Source: a virus. Taken from it: a DNA stretch of 47,612 nt. The notes under the pieces were generated by a model. It made no database searches. It was given only the letters and a program-made list of their open reading frames with translations, and was not told the DNA's origin. The DNA lies in IMG/VR virus record IMGVR_UViG_3300023184_000205, positions 1 through 47,612 of that record, one strand, 5' to 3'. This document shows, in pieces, positions 22,797-29,195 of the stretch. The translations under genes were made by a program, and so were the position numbers. Positions within the stretch are counted from its first letter, which is position 1. Each line of letters opens with the position of its first letter.

Positions 22797-22987
22797 CAGT
22801 ATTCTTTTCTTACTGGCTTCTTCCTTGTTGTTGTTCCTAAACTTGCAAGGTAGCTATTGAATTCAGCCACCTGTCGTTCCATCTTCTTCTGTTCAATCCT
22901 TGCATCTAATGTGTAATACAGATGCTCTAAGAAATGATAGAGAGCAACACCTGCAATGACTACTAATAAACTTACTACTGTTTCCAT
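22796..22987 (-). CDS. Small membrane protein (63 residues)
   Basis: The N-terminal membrane helix (VVSLLVVIAGVALYHFLEHLYY) is followed by a charged coiled-coil segment (ARIEQKKMERQVAEFNSYL) and a basic end. Its ATG overlaps the preceding nuclease gene by 13 nt and its stop abuts the primase start. No family was recognised. Confidence 0.6.
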   Translation of the reverse strand: METVVSLLVVIAGVALYHFLEHLYYTLDARIEQKKMERQVAEFNSYLASLGTTTRKKPVRKEY

Positions 22988-23352
22988 TTTACTACCTCCA
23001 CGAATGTATCGAGTTCCATTATGACGAATGACTTACCTACTGATGATTGCCTACGCTTTGCAATAACTATTCCTACTGCTGGCGTTGACTTTCTTTTCTT
23101 TACCCAATTCTTTACTTCTTCGACTGCCTCTTGCATCCATGGCCCGGGCTTAAATGACTGCTCATTCTTTGCCTCAACAACTATGAATGTCTGAACATCT
23201 GGGGCCCATAGCCACAGATCTCCTTCATCACTAGATCCTGTAAGTCTTAATCTTTCAACCGGACTGAACTCTTTACCTCTAAAGTATTCAACGAGGTCTG
23301 TTTCCCATGTTGCACCTTTGCGTTTGTTAGCTCGAGATTGCTTGGAGTCCAA
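22975..23352 (-). CDS. PD-(D/E)XK nuclease, Holliday-junction-resolvase-like
   Basis: 125 residues. Putative active-site residues are E17 (WETDLVEYF), D45 (GSSDEGDLWLW), E60 and K62 (FIVVEAKN), giving the E-D-ExK order of Hjc/VRR-type nucleases. The basic N-terminus (SKQSRANKRKG) could bind DNA. It overlaps the ATPase gene by 26 nt. It probably resolves branched replication intermediates before packaging (inference from family and context). Confidence 0.7.
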   Translation of the reverse strand: MDSKQSRANKRKGATWETDLVEYFRGKEFSPVERLRLTGSSDEGDLWLWAPDVQTFIVVEAKNEQSFKPGPWMQEAVEEVKNWVKKRKSTPAVGIVIAKRRQSSVGKSFVIMELDTFVEVVKWKQ

Positions 23353-24178
23353 CGAAGTTCACCCCCGGTCTTACATCTGCCCTACCTTGCTGGTCTGAAT
23401 CTGCTATCTGAACCCTTGCTGGATCAATCAACAGAGTCACATACTGTGTTGCATCTGCTGAGTGTTCACCGAATCTATTCTTTACAGCAGCAACTCTGAA
23501 CTGTCCATACTCTGGATCCATTGCAATAGATAAGATCATAGAAGGAAGTTGAGATGCCTTACCAAGTATTGCTCTGCGTGGTGCTGGCAAGGTAGGACTT
23601 GCAGTTCCTGCCTCACTCATGTGAGTTAGTGCAAGGACACAAGCACCAGTCTTGCGAGCAACATGATGCAGCTCTGACATGATTGCACGAATACCCGACC
23701 ACTCTTCTCCAGTTACAGAGACACAGTTCATTAGGTTATCAATTACAATCAATGCAGGTGCCATGCCATAGACCTCGCCATAAGCGAGAATCTCTAGCTC
23801 TATTGAATCCATATCTGGTGATGGATCGAATACCCATTTGATATGGGAACCCTTCTCTGCCAGTAATGGATCGAAGTAATGCGAGTCTGTATCTAAGTAA
23901 GTCTCTACTTGTTGCTGAGATATACCAGTTAGACCTGCGACTGTTCTAAACATCTGAGTAATGGGGTCGGTATCCGCCGAGAAGTAAAGGGTTGGAACCC
24001 CTGTCCTCAAGGCGTATACCAACGCCATCAAACTCTTACCTGAGTTTGGCTGACCTGCGATAAGACACAACTGTGACTGACGGAATCGCATACCAGATCT
24101 CCGAAGAGATTCCCAAACATCAGGTAAGGGTTTAGCAGAAGAGTTTGTGCTATGCACAGCTTGAAGCAAGTTCAACAT
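23327..24178 (-). CDS. RecA-fold ATPase / DnaB-like helicase
   Basis: 283 residues. Walker A GQPNSGKS (42-49) and Walker B ALIVIDNL (D147) are clear. The ACVLALTHMSE segment and a RecA-like glutamine/histidine-sensor region follow. It lacks the DnaB N-terminal domain, so it is a short helicase-type or repair ATPase, probably working with the adjacent CHC2/TOPRIM primase. It overlaps the upstream WhiB gene by one base. Confidence 0.75.
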   Translation of the reverse strand: MLNLLQAVHSTNSSAKPLPDVWESLRRSGMRFRQSQLCLIAGQPNSGKSLMALVYALRTGVPTLYFSADTDPITQMFRTVAGLTGISQQQVETYLDTDSHYFDPLLAEKGSHIKWVFDPSPDMDSIELEILAYGEVYGMAPALIVIDNLMNCVSVTGEEWSGIRAIMSELHHVARKTGACVLALTHMSEAGTASPTLPAPRRAILGKASQLPSMILSIAMDPEYGQFRVAAVKNRFGEHSADATQYVTLLIDPARVQIADSDQQGRADVRPGVNFVGLQAISS

Positions 24179-24507
24179 TATGCAGCAACACTCCTCTTCC
24201 TAACAATCTTCAATGATCTTCGTAGTTCTTTTCGTTCTATAGCAGAAGATGCACCCCAATAGTTATGATCTTCATTATGTAATGCCCAATTAAAACAAGA
24301 TACTAATAACGGACAAGCACTACATATCTTGTTTAGTTGTGGGTAGTGGCTGAAATCTTTTTCATCTGTGCAAAACAATTCACTACCGATTGATGCACAT
24401 GGCTCGTGTCCGGTGAATGCCGGGTACTTGGGGGTACCCGGCTCCACCAGACTTACTAGGAAGCGTTGGCCCTGAAGTCGCATTGCTGGCCTTGCGGTCG
24501 TTGACAA
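24178..24507 (-). CDS. WhiB-family Fe-S transcription regulator
   Basis: Up to 109 residues; a Met at residue 9 is an alternative start. Four cluster-binding Cys fit the family: C46 (or C37), C62 and C65 (CSAC), C71 (spacing CxxC-x5-C). They are followed by the family turn NYWGASSAIERKELRR. WhiB-like proteins bind a 4Fe-4S cluster and sigma factor regions and occur in Actinobacteria and their phages, so this gene is a main argument for the host. It may modulate host transcription with the sigma-like factor downstream. Confidence 0.88.
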   Translation of the reverse strand: MSTTARPAMRLQGQRFLVSLVEPGTPKYPAFTGHEPCASIGSELFCTDEKDFSHYPQLNKICSACPLLVSCFNWALHNEDHNYWGASSAIERKELRRSLKIVRKRSVAA

Positions 24508-24857
24508 GCATAGAAGGCACGATATGCCTTGTTACTTGCCTTTGATACGCCAGCAGGAACTAACTTTGCTTGCTCACCATGTTTACAGACCGGACTGCCA
24601 GATGCAGGTGGAGCTTGGTTGCCCCATTGCTGTGGTTGAATAACAGTTGCACCCAAAGCGTTCGCCACTTCAGGTATGGACATTGGCTGTGGGCCTCCGT
24701 CAAATGCAGCAGACATACCATTGAGTAGGTTTTCTGCTCCAGATTGTCCGAGTGCTTCAGCTAATTTCTGTGTGAAGCCACCGTATGTTGCATCCGCTAT
24801 GACAAAGATGGTTCCATCACTTGTCTTTGTTGATACTTGAAAGCCGAGTTCGGCCAT
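24456..24857 (-). CDS. Hypothetical protein with C-terminal zinc-ribbon-like motif
   Basis: 133 residues with a mixed N-terminal domain (AELGFQVSTKTSDGTIFVIADATYGGFTQKLAEAL), a Pro/Gln/Gly linker, and a C-terminal PVCKHGEQAKLVPAGVSK...FYACQRPQGQQCDF with three Cys and one His able to bind zinc. It sits between a Cas4/RecB-like nuclease and WhiB. A single-strand DNA-binding or recombination-accessory role is possible but unproven. It overlaps the WhiB frame by 52 nt. Confidence 0.55.
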   Translation of the reverse strand: MAELGFQVSTKTSDGTIFVIADATYGGFTQKLAEALGQSGAENLLNGMSAAFDGGPQPMSIPEVANALGATVIQPQQWGNQAPPASGSPVCKHGEQAKLVPAGVSKASNKAYRAFYACQRPQGQQCDFRANAS

Positions 24858-24858
24858 G

Positions 24859-25815
24859 TTATATCTCCTCTATGTGTTTGATGTTGAGCCGTACTGATTC
24901 TTTTCCGGCTGCCTTTTTAGGAACAAAGCCCAACAGTTTCTCTACTTCTTTTTCATCAGTAGATTGGCGACCAGCGACAGTTGTCCAACTGATCTCCACT
25001 CCGCTAAGAGTTCTACCAAAAATGCCTTCCAAAGAAGAGCGAATACCATCACGCCTTGTTTCTAGTTCATCTATTTCTTTATTCAGTTGTAAGAACAGCA
25101 AGGCATTGCTGTCCACCTCAGTATCTACGATTGCGACTTCCGAGGTTTTCTTCAGTTCTTTTTTTAGTCCTACACAACCCAACTCCCCGGAAGGATCGTA
25201 GAACTTACAATAGAACTGACAGTAGCTGGCATCCTTTTCAGGTTCAGGTGCTGATGGTGTTTCCTTAATAACTTCAAGCCATGCTAATGCCTCTTCAGCA
25301 ATGGCTGGATCGTAGTCTTCGGTATGCACCTTGACATCTCGTTCATCCCCATCCCTTGCTATGGCACAAAGATTGACCCGAGTCACTTTGTAACCATTCT
25401 TTTCTAACAAGTAGCCGTAAGTATGAACTTGCCAACGCTGGTTCTTTGATGGGAAGTAACTTAGGTTCTTAACCTTCGTTGTCTTCCAATCCACCACATC
25501 ACCAGTTTCAGGAATGAATAGATCTATATGAGCTTTCATTCCATTGTATTCGACTTCAGTCTCTACTAGATACTTCTTATGTTCTGGATCCAATGCATCG
25601 ATTGATTTCTCAATCTCAGCGTGGATTGCCGTTCCCATAATTGCCGCTAGTTTCAACTCTCCATCGTTGGTTTCGGGTTGCTCGTTTAACCGATACCAAA
25701 CCTTGCGACTGCACCCACCTAATTCTGATGGGCCAATCTGCACCTGTGTACTGCGAGACTTGCTCGCATCCTTTGCTCTTAATACTTCAAGCAGAAGATT
25801 CTTTATATCACTCAC
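24859..25815 (-). CDS. Cas4/RecB-like Fe-S exonuclease
   Basis: 318 residues from GTG at 25815, chosen because AGGAGA precedes it and the codon overlaps the upstream stop by 8 nt. PD-(D/E)XK residues are H65 (GTAIH), D98 (HIDLF), D109 and K111 (VVDWKTTK). Four Cys (C35, C199, C203, C214) are placed like the Fe-S-cluster ligands of Cas4/AddB nucleases. It likely generates single-stranded ends for recombination or processes replication intermediates. No CRISPR array or Cas1 is present, so it is not a CRISPR locus. Confidence 0.8.
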   Translation of the reverse strand: MSDIKNLLLEVLRAKDASKSRSTQVQIGPSELGGCSRKVWYRLNEQPETNDGELKLAAIMGTAIHAEIEKSIDALDPEHKKYLVETEVEYNGMKAHIDLFIPETGDVVDWKTTKVKNLSYFPSKNQRWQVHTYGYLLEKNGYKVTRVNLCAIARDGDERDVKVHTEDYDPAIAEEALAWLEVIKETPSAPEPEKDASYCQFYCKFYDPSGELGCVGLKKELKKTSEVAIVDTEVDSNALLFLQLNKEIDELETRRDGIRSSLEGIFGRTLSGVEISWTTVAGRQSTDEKEVEKLLGFVPKKAAGKESVRLNIKHIEEI

Positions 25816-26554
25816 TAGTTTTATTCTCCTCTTCTGTTTGTGCCTTGTTGTATAGAGTCCAGAACATTGCATAATAAGATAGATCAAATGGAAATGTCTT
25901 CATGTGTGCAGCAACTGCACCAGTATGTGCGTGGATCTTAAAGCCAACTTCTTTTATCTTGCGGAAGAAGATTATATCTTCTCCTACAAAGTTTTCTTTA
26001 CCGGCATACTCTTCTGTGTATAAACAATCATCCCCAAACTTAGCCCTAAGTGCAGGAATAATTGACTTATGAAGTAATACTAACCCAAGCCCAGCAGAGT
26101 CTACCTCAATGACTTGGTTCTCTGGTAATGGCAATACGGATTTGATCTGGTACTTATGTGTGCCTTCCCAAAATAGAGCAGGGATTGGTACCGGCAAGGT
26201 ACCAACAAGATCTTTCCAAATAAAATACACACCAGAAACTACTGGCCTAGCAATCTTATCTGCTGTATCCCATAAAGTTTTTAGAAGTTCTTTAGTTAGA
26301 ACTACATCTGAATCAATGCACAGTAACCAATCGGTCTTAGCTTCATCAGCCCACTTATCGAATAGATCTTGGCGTTGTCGAACAAGCTGATTACCTTTGA
26401 CTCGCATCAAAGAGTTGATAGGAACGCCAACAGATGGTGCCATCAACTGAGTATATGCAAGTCCTTCAGCAAACTTTCCATCAACCATCCCGTTGTCACA
26501 CCATCCAATGGTGAGTGTTTCTTTATTACTGTGTGGCAACTGGTGTCCTTTCAT
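25808..26554 (-). CDS. Glycosyltransferase-like protein
   Basis: About 248 residues from MKGHQLPHSN (ATG at 26554). A GT-A fold is suggested by an N-terminal strand (LTIGWCDNGMVDG), a D81-S-D83 motif in WLLCIDSDVVL and a later VDSAGLGLVLLHKSII plus FVGEDIIFFRKIKEVGF. The last resembles the ED motif of family-2 transferases. It may decorate virion proteins, DNA or host glycans; the substrate cannot be read from sequence. It starts inside the end of the preceding small gene. Confidence 0.65.
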   Translation of the reverse strand: MKGHQLPHSNKETLTIGWCDNGMVDGKFAEGLAYTQLMAPSVGVPINSLMRVKGNQLVRQRQDLFDKWADEAKTDWLLCIDSDVVLTKELLKTLWDTADKIARPVVSGVYFIWKDLVGTLPVPIPALFWEGTHKYQIKSVLPLPENQVIEVDSAGLGLVLLHKSIIPALRAKFGDDCLYTEEYAGKENFVGEDIIFFRKIKEVGFKIHAHTGAVAAHMKTFPFDLSYYAMFWTLYNKAQTEEENKTSE

Positions 26555-26681
26555 CTTGCATAATTTTAATTGCAAACTTTAAGCCATCTGCTAATCCCAT
26601 ATTGTATTCACTTGTTGGCTGCGGTTCAATAGCTTTTATCTTTTTTGTGAATTGATCTATATAGAAATCTTTAAGTAACAT
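26526..26681 (-). CDS. Hypothetical protein (51 residues)
   Basis: It starts MLLKDFYIDQFTKKIKAIEPQ and ends ERTPVATQ. It begins within the end of the upstream gene (11-nt overlap) and overlaps the glycosyltransferase start by 29 nt, filling what would otherwise be a gap of about 100 nt on the coding strand. Composition is ordinary for this operon. No family was recognised. Confidence 0.5.
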   Translation of the reverse strand: MLLKDFYIDQFTKKIKAIEPQPTSEYNMGLADGLKFAIKIMQDERTPVATQ

Positions 26682-27030
26682 TTTGCAATCCTTCAATGTA
26701 TTGTTTTGCCATCTCCGAAATCTTTGCTTCTCCGTTGATGGGTTTCCAAGTAATCATTAAACCCGGCATGATTAGATTCTTCTCCTCCGGTAGCGGTATT
26801 AGATTAACCATTGTGTCTGCAACAAAATCACTTTCATGCATCCAGTCAACTAGATCTAGTTTAGAAAGAACATACTTTGATGACTCATACACATGATCCC
26901 ACCATACAGATACAGCTCCGTCTTGACCATAGGCGAAGCCCATTACCCATGGGTGGGGGCGAAATGAATGATCGGACAACTCAGACATTTGTGCATAAAT
27001 AGTATTAACTTCTATTAGCTTTTCGGTCAT
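26671..27030 (-). CDS. Hypothetical protein (119 residues), first gene of replication operon
   Basis: It starts MTEKLIEVNTIYAQMSELSDHS (ATG at 27030; a GTG six codons upstream is possible). It is an alpha/beta protein with many Trp (PHPWVMGF, VSVWWDHV, MITWKPING) and no recognised motif. No clear ribosome site precedes it. It is probably the first gene after the leftward promoter in 27031-27235. Confidence 0.55.
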   Translation of the reverse strand: MTEKLIEVNTIYAQMSELSDHSFRPHPWVMGFAYGQDGAVSVWWDHVYESSKYVLSKLDLVDWMHESDFVADTMVNLIPLPEEKNLIMPGLMITWKPINGEAKISEMAKQYIEGLQNVT

Positions 27031-27048
27031 GAATAAAGTGTGACACAC

Positions 27049-27235
27049 AGGACTGACATCCCCGTATCCATTTCAAAACAATCGGCGTGTCTATGCTAAT
27101 GTTCTCCTACCTCGTAAGAGGTGGGGCAGAAACTTCAAAGCGACACTACACGGTGTAGCACCTAACCACCATAAGTTTTTTATGGGGGGTAGGGGGGCAT
27201 TTCTTCTCGCTCCCCTGCCGGTGTAGTTTTTAGGC
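27049..27235. other. Intergenic region with hairpins, probable start of leftward replication operon
   Basis: It contains CCTACCTC/GAGGTGGG (27106-27113 with 27118-27125, one wobble), CTACAC/GTGTAG near 27149-27161 and CCATAA/TTATGG near 27169-27185. A longer frame running through here on the minus strand is out of frame with the holin-like gene and poor in quality. A promoter for the replication operon should lie here, but no convincing -35/-10 pair was found. Confidence 0.4.
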
Positions 27236-27266
27236 AACAAAAAAGAGGGGCCCCCGAAAGGGCCCC
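27236..27266 (-). terminator. Intrinsic terminator of the structural/lysis operon
   Basis: On the minus strand GGGGCCC (27266-27260), a six-nt loop, GGGCCCC (27253-27247), then TCTTTTTTGTT. It is 20 nt past the holin-like gene. The seven-bp GC stem plus T6 tract is a strong terminator. Confidence 0.9.
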
Positions 27267-27286
27267 ATCTAGTTTGTAACAAAATG

Positions 27287-27490
27287 TTATTCAGAATCCT
27301 CTGGATCTGTCCAAAGAGCCGATTCCGTCTTTTGGTTCTCAACCCTTTGGGAATGGAACGATAAGCCCGTAGCTGCCCCAATGAAGGCTAAAATGGCTAC
27401 CTGTGGCAGGTTCGGTACATATACAGCAACAAGTGCCATAGCTGCCTGAATTATCCCAGCCCAAGCGGCTGGTGATTTATTGAAGTTCAT
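27287..27490 (-). CDS. Holin-like membrane protein
   Basis: 67 residues with two hydrophobic segments (about 8-26 and 29-46) separated by a short Pro turn (VPNLPQ) and a charged, hydrophilic C-terminus (ENQKTESALWTDPEDSE). It directly follows the CHAP endolysin (11-nt gap) and precedes the terminator. Size, topology and position fit a class II-type holin that lets the endolysin reach the wall. Confidence 0.65.
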   Translation of the reverse strand: MNFNKSPAAWAGIIQAAMALVAVYVPNLPQVAILAFIGAATGLSFHSQRVENQKTESALWTDPEDSE

Positions 27491-27501
27491 ATCTTCTCCT
27501 T

Positions 27502-27954
27502 TTAGGGGCGAGCTACGCCCATGATTAAGGAGTAGGCCCTTTTTTTAAGGTAAACGCCATCTCCATTTGATTGACTGCCTTTGCCATCTGAAGTATTTCC
27601 CTCAATGACTGTAAGGTATTCCTTTCCATCGTTACTAACACAAATACCCACATGATCGGGTTCTGCATCAGTATCAAATTGAAAGAAAACTATATCTCCT
27701 GCTTGTGCCTTACCAACTGGCACACTCTTACCGTTCTTAACAAACCACTTTAGTCCTGCATCACAACCAGCAAAACCTTTTTTAGTAGATGCAGCAACTT
27801 TAGCAATCAATCCTGCTTCCGAATAACACCAACTAACAAACATTGCACACCATGGATTATGGTCAAGACCATACCATTTCCCATATGGGGTCTGGTTGTT
27901 CGGCCCCTCTTTGTAGCCAAGTTGAGACTTAGCTATATCAACTACATTACTCAT
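27502..27954 (-). CDS. CHAP-domain endolysin
   Basis: 150 residues forming one catalytic domain. Nucleophile C36 lies in NPWCAMFVSWCYS, the general base H101 in EPDHVGICV, and the third residue E118 or N120 in VIEGNTS. CHAP enzymes are peptidoglycan amidases or endopeptidases. No wall-binding domain is attached, and the LysM domain is on a separate virion protein. Its ATG overlaps the end of the upstream frame by 8 nt. Confidence 0.88.
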   Translation of the reverse strand: MSNVVDIAKSQLGYKEGPNNQTPYGKWYGLDHNPWCAMFVSWCYSEAGLIAKVAASTKKGFAGCDAGLKWFVKNGKSVPVGKAQAGDIVFFQFDTDAEPDHVGICVSNDGKEYLTVIEGNTSDGKGSQSNGDGVYLKKRAYSLIMGVARP

Positions 27955-28200
27955 CTTTATCCTTTGGGTTTAGAATTGGATCCGTAACAGCCTGTCGCTC
28001 TTCCGGTATTGAATTTTCTGTTGTTACCATTAGCACATCAGGTTCAATAACAGGAGGTCTTTTGAATAAGTGGCGTAGGTTCTGGGTAAAGTTTTGTCGT
28101 AGAATGTGGATCAGGAGTAGCCTTGGAAAGTTCGGTGGCAAGTTCTGGTTTTGGCTTTGGATTAGGAGCAACAAGTAATGGAGGTTCCTCAAAAGGAACA
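27947..28200 (-). pseudogene. Pro-rich coding remnant split across two frames
   Basis: One reading frame gives a Pro/Lys/Glu-rich stretch (PNPKPKPELATELSKATPDPH...PEPTPLIQK) that stops near 28044. A second frame continues naturally as RPPVIEPDVLMVTTENSIPEERQAVTDPILNPKDKDE and ends with TAA overlapping the endolysin start by 8 nt. A single-base shift near 28050-28060 would join them. A TAA just before LPVELVPFEEP leaves no good start. It is probably a frameshifted spacer or structural gene, or a strain mixture at this point. Confidence 0.4.
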
Positions 28201-28411
28201 AGTTCTACCGGTAATTAAACTTCTCGTAGAAGCCTTAGAGCAAGTGGTTAAAGTGACAGCTCAAGAGATGGAACTGGTACGAACTGAAGTACTAGAGTTA
28301 TCCATAGCTGTTGGATTAACTGAAGTTCAACAACGACCAGCATTAACTGTGGTACCAGATTTGGTACTACTAGAAGAACAAGTTGAGGTTCTTGAACCGG
28401 GATGGGTATAA
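28178..28411 (+). CDS. Possible plus-strand ORF of 77 residues, uncertain
   Basis: MEVPQKEQVLPVIKLLVEALE and onward is rich in Val, Leu, Glu and Gln and predicted helical. AGGAG lies 10 nt before the ATG. Against it: the surrounding genes all run leftward, the sequence is full of short palindromes (for example GTACCA/TGGTAC at 28352-28367), and the minus strand in this stretch has no better gene. It converges on the methyltransferase stop. Confidence 0.3.
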   Translation: MEVPQKEQVLPVIKLLVEALEQVVKVTAQEMELVRTEVLELSIAVGLTEVQQRPALTVVPDLVLLEEQVEVLEPGWV

Positions 28412-28429
28412 ATAATTGTTGTTAAGTTT

Positions 28430-29023
28430 TTATTTTTTTCTTATCCATACTTGTGAACCACACCCTAATAGTTCAAGGTGGTCTTTCATTAGTGTGACAA
28501 ATAGATCTATGGCTGGCTTAGGTTGCTGTCCAAGTGGCAGCTCACCGCCCCACTCATAATCATCAAAGGCCATGATGCCACCCGGTTTAAGGGCTTTCCA
28601 AGAAAGCATTGCATCTTTGTAAACAGCTTGAGCTGTGTGATCTCCATCAATGTATATAAAATCGTATATCTCTTTATCATCTGACTGCATTAAAAATTCA
28701 TGACTATCCATCTTGCATTTAATGGCTCGTGAATGATCCATCATCTTCCAATCGTATGTCTTTTCTACATCAGAAAAATCCATAGAGTGGTGTGCTTCTT
28801 CATCAGATCCATGCCAAGTATCAACATCCGTAAGGATGGAAGACTTGTGGGTAAGTATGTTCTTCATCAGCCATATGCTGGCATCACCAGTAAATGCACC
28901 TATCTGAAGGAAGTGCAGGTTCTCTTTATCTTTGAATTCTTGTAACAGATCAGTAAAATAATTTACTGCACATATAGCAAACCAGTTAGGGTAGCTACTT
29001 TCGTTTAGAGATAATGATGTCAT
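28430..29023 (-). CDS. Class I SAM-dependent methyltransferase
   Basis: 197 residues. Motif I LHFLQIGAFTGDAS, the acidic strand end ILTDVDTW, FIYIDGDHT and LKPGGIMAFDDYEWGG follow the order of the Methyltransf_24 type. The substrate is unknown; such genes near tail regions may modify sugars or virion proteins. It overlaps the upstream membrane-protein gene by 29 nt. Confidence 0.75.
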   Translation of the reverse strand: MTSLSLNESSYPNWFAICAVNYFTDLLQEFKDKENLHFLQIGAFTGDASIWLMKNILTHKSSILTDVDTWHGSDEEAHHSMDFSDVEKTYDWKMMDHSRAIKCKMDSHEFLMQSDDKEIYDFIYIDGDHTAQAVYKDAMLSWKALKPGGIMAFDDYEWGGELPLGQQPKPAIDLFVTLMKDHLELLGCGSQVWIRKK

Positions 29024-29195
29024 AGATTAAGTCTACCTTTACCTGAAGAGCATTGACCTGATCCTTGACACTCTGCCCCCCATTGGGGCGAAGCTCATAC
29101 AAGAAATGCTTTACAAGCCATCTAACTGATGCAGCAAAGCTGCCTACTATTGTGGCTACGGCTACGGTTAAACCGGCCCACTCAAATACTGACAT
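28995..29195 (-). CDS. Membrane protein with C-terminal coiled coil (66 residues)
   Basis: MSVFEWAGLTVAVATIVGSFAASVRWLVKHFLYEL is one membrane span, followed by RPNGGQSVKDQVNALQVKVDLIYDI. I recognise this layout in many actinophages near tail and lysis genes, where it is usually called hypothetical or holin-like. The ATG directly follows the previous stop (TAGATG). Confidence 0.65.
   Translation of the reverse strand: MSVFEWAGLTVAVATIVGSFAASVRWLVKHFLYELRPNGGQSVKDQVNALQVKVDLIYDIIISKRK

Noticed and set aside
24859-25815. CRISPR-associated Cas4 indicating a CRISPR locus
   Set aside because: No repeat-spacer array and no Cas1/Cas2 were found. Cas4-like nucleases are common stand-alone phage recombination genes.
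27091-27381. 96-residue minus-strand ORF over the terminator
   Set aside because: It runs through the holin-like gene in another frame and straight across a strong intrinsic terminator, with a Arg/Pro-rich translation.
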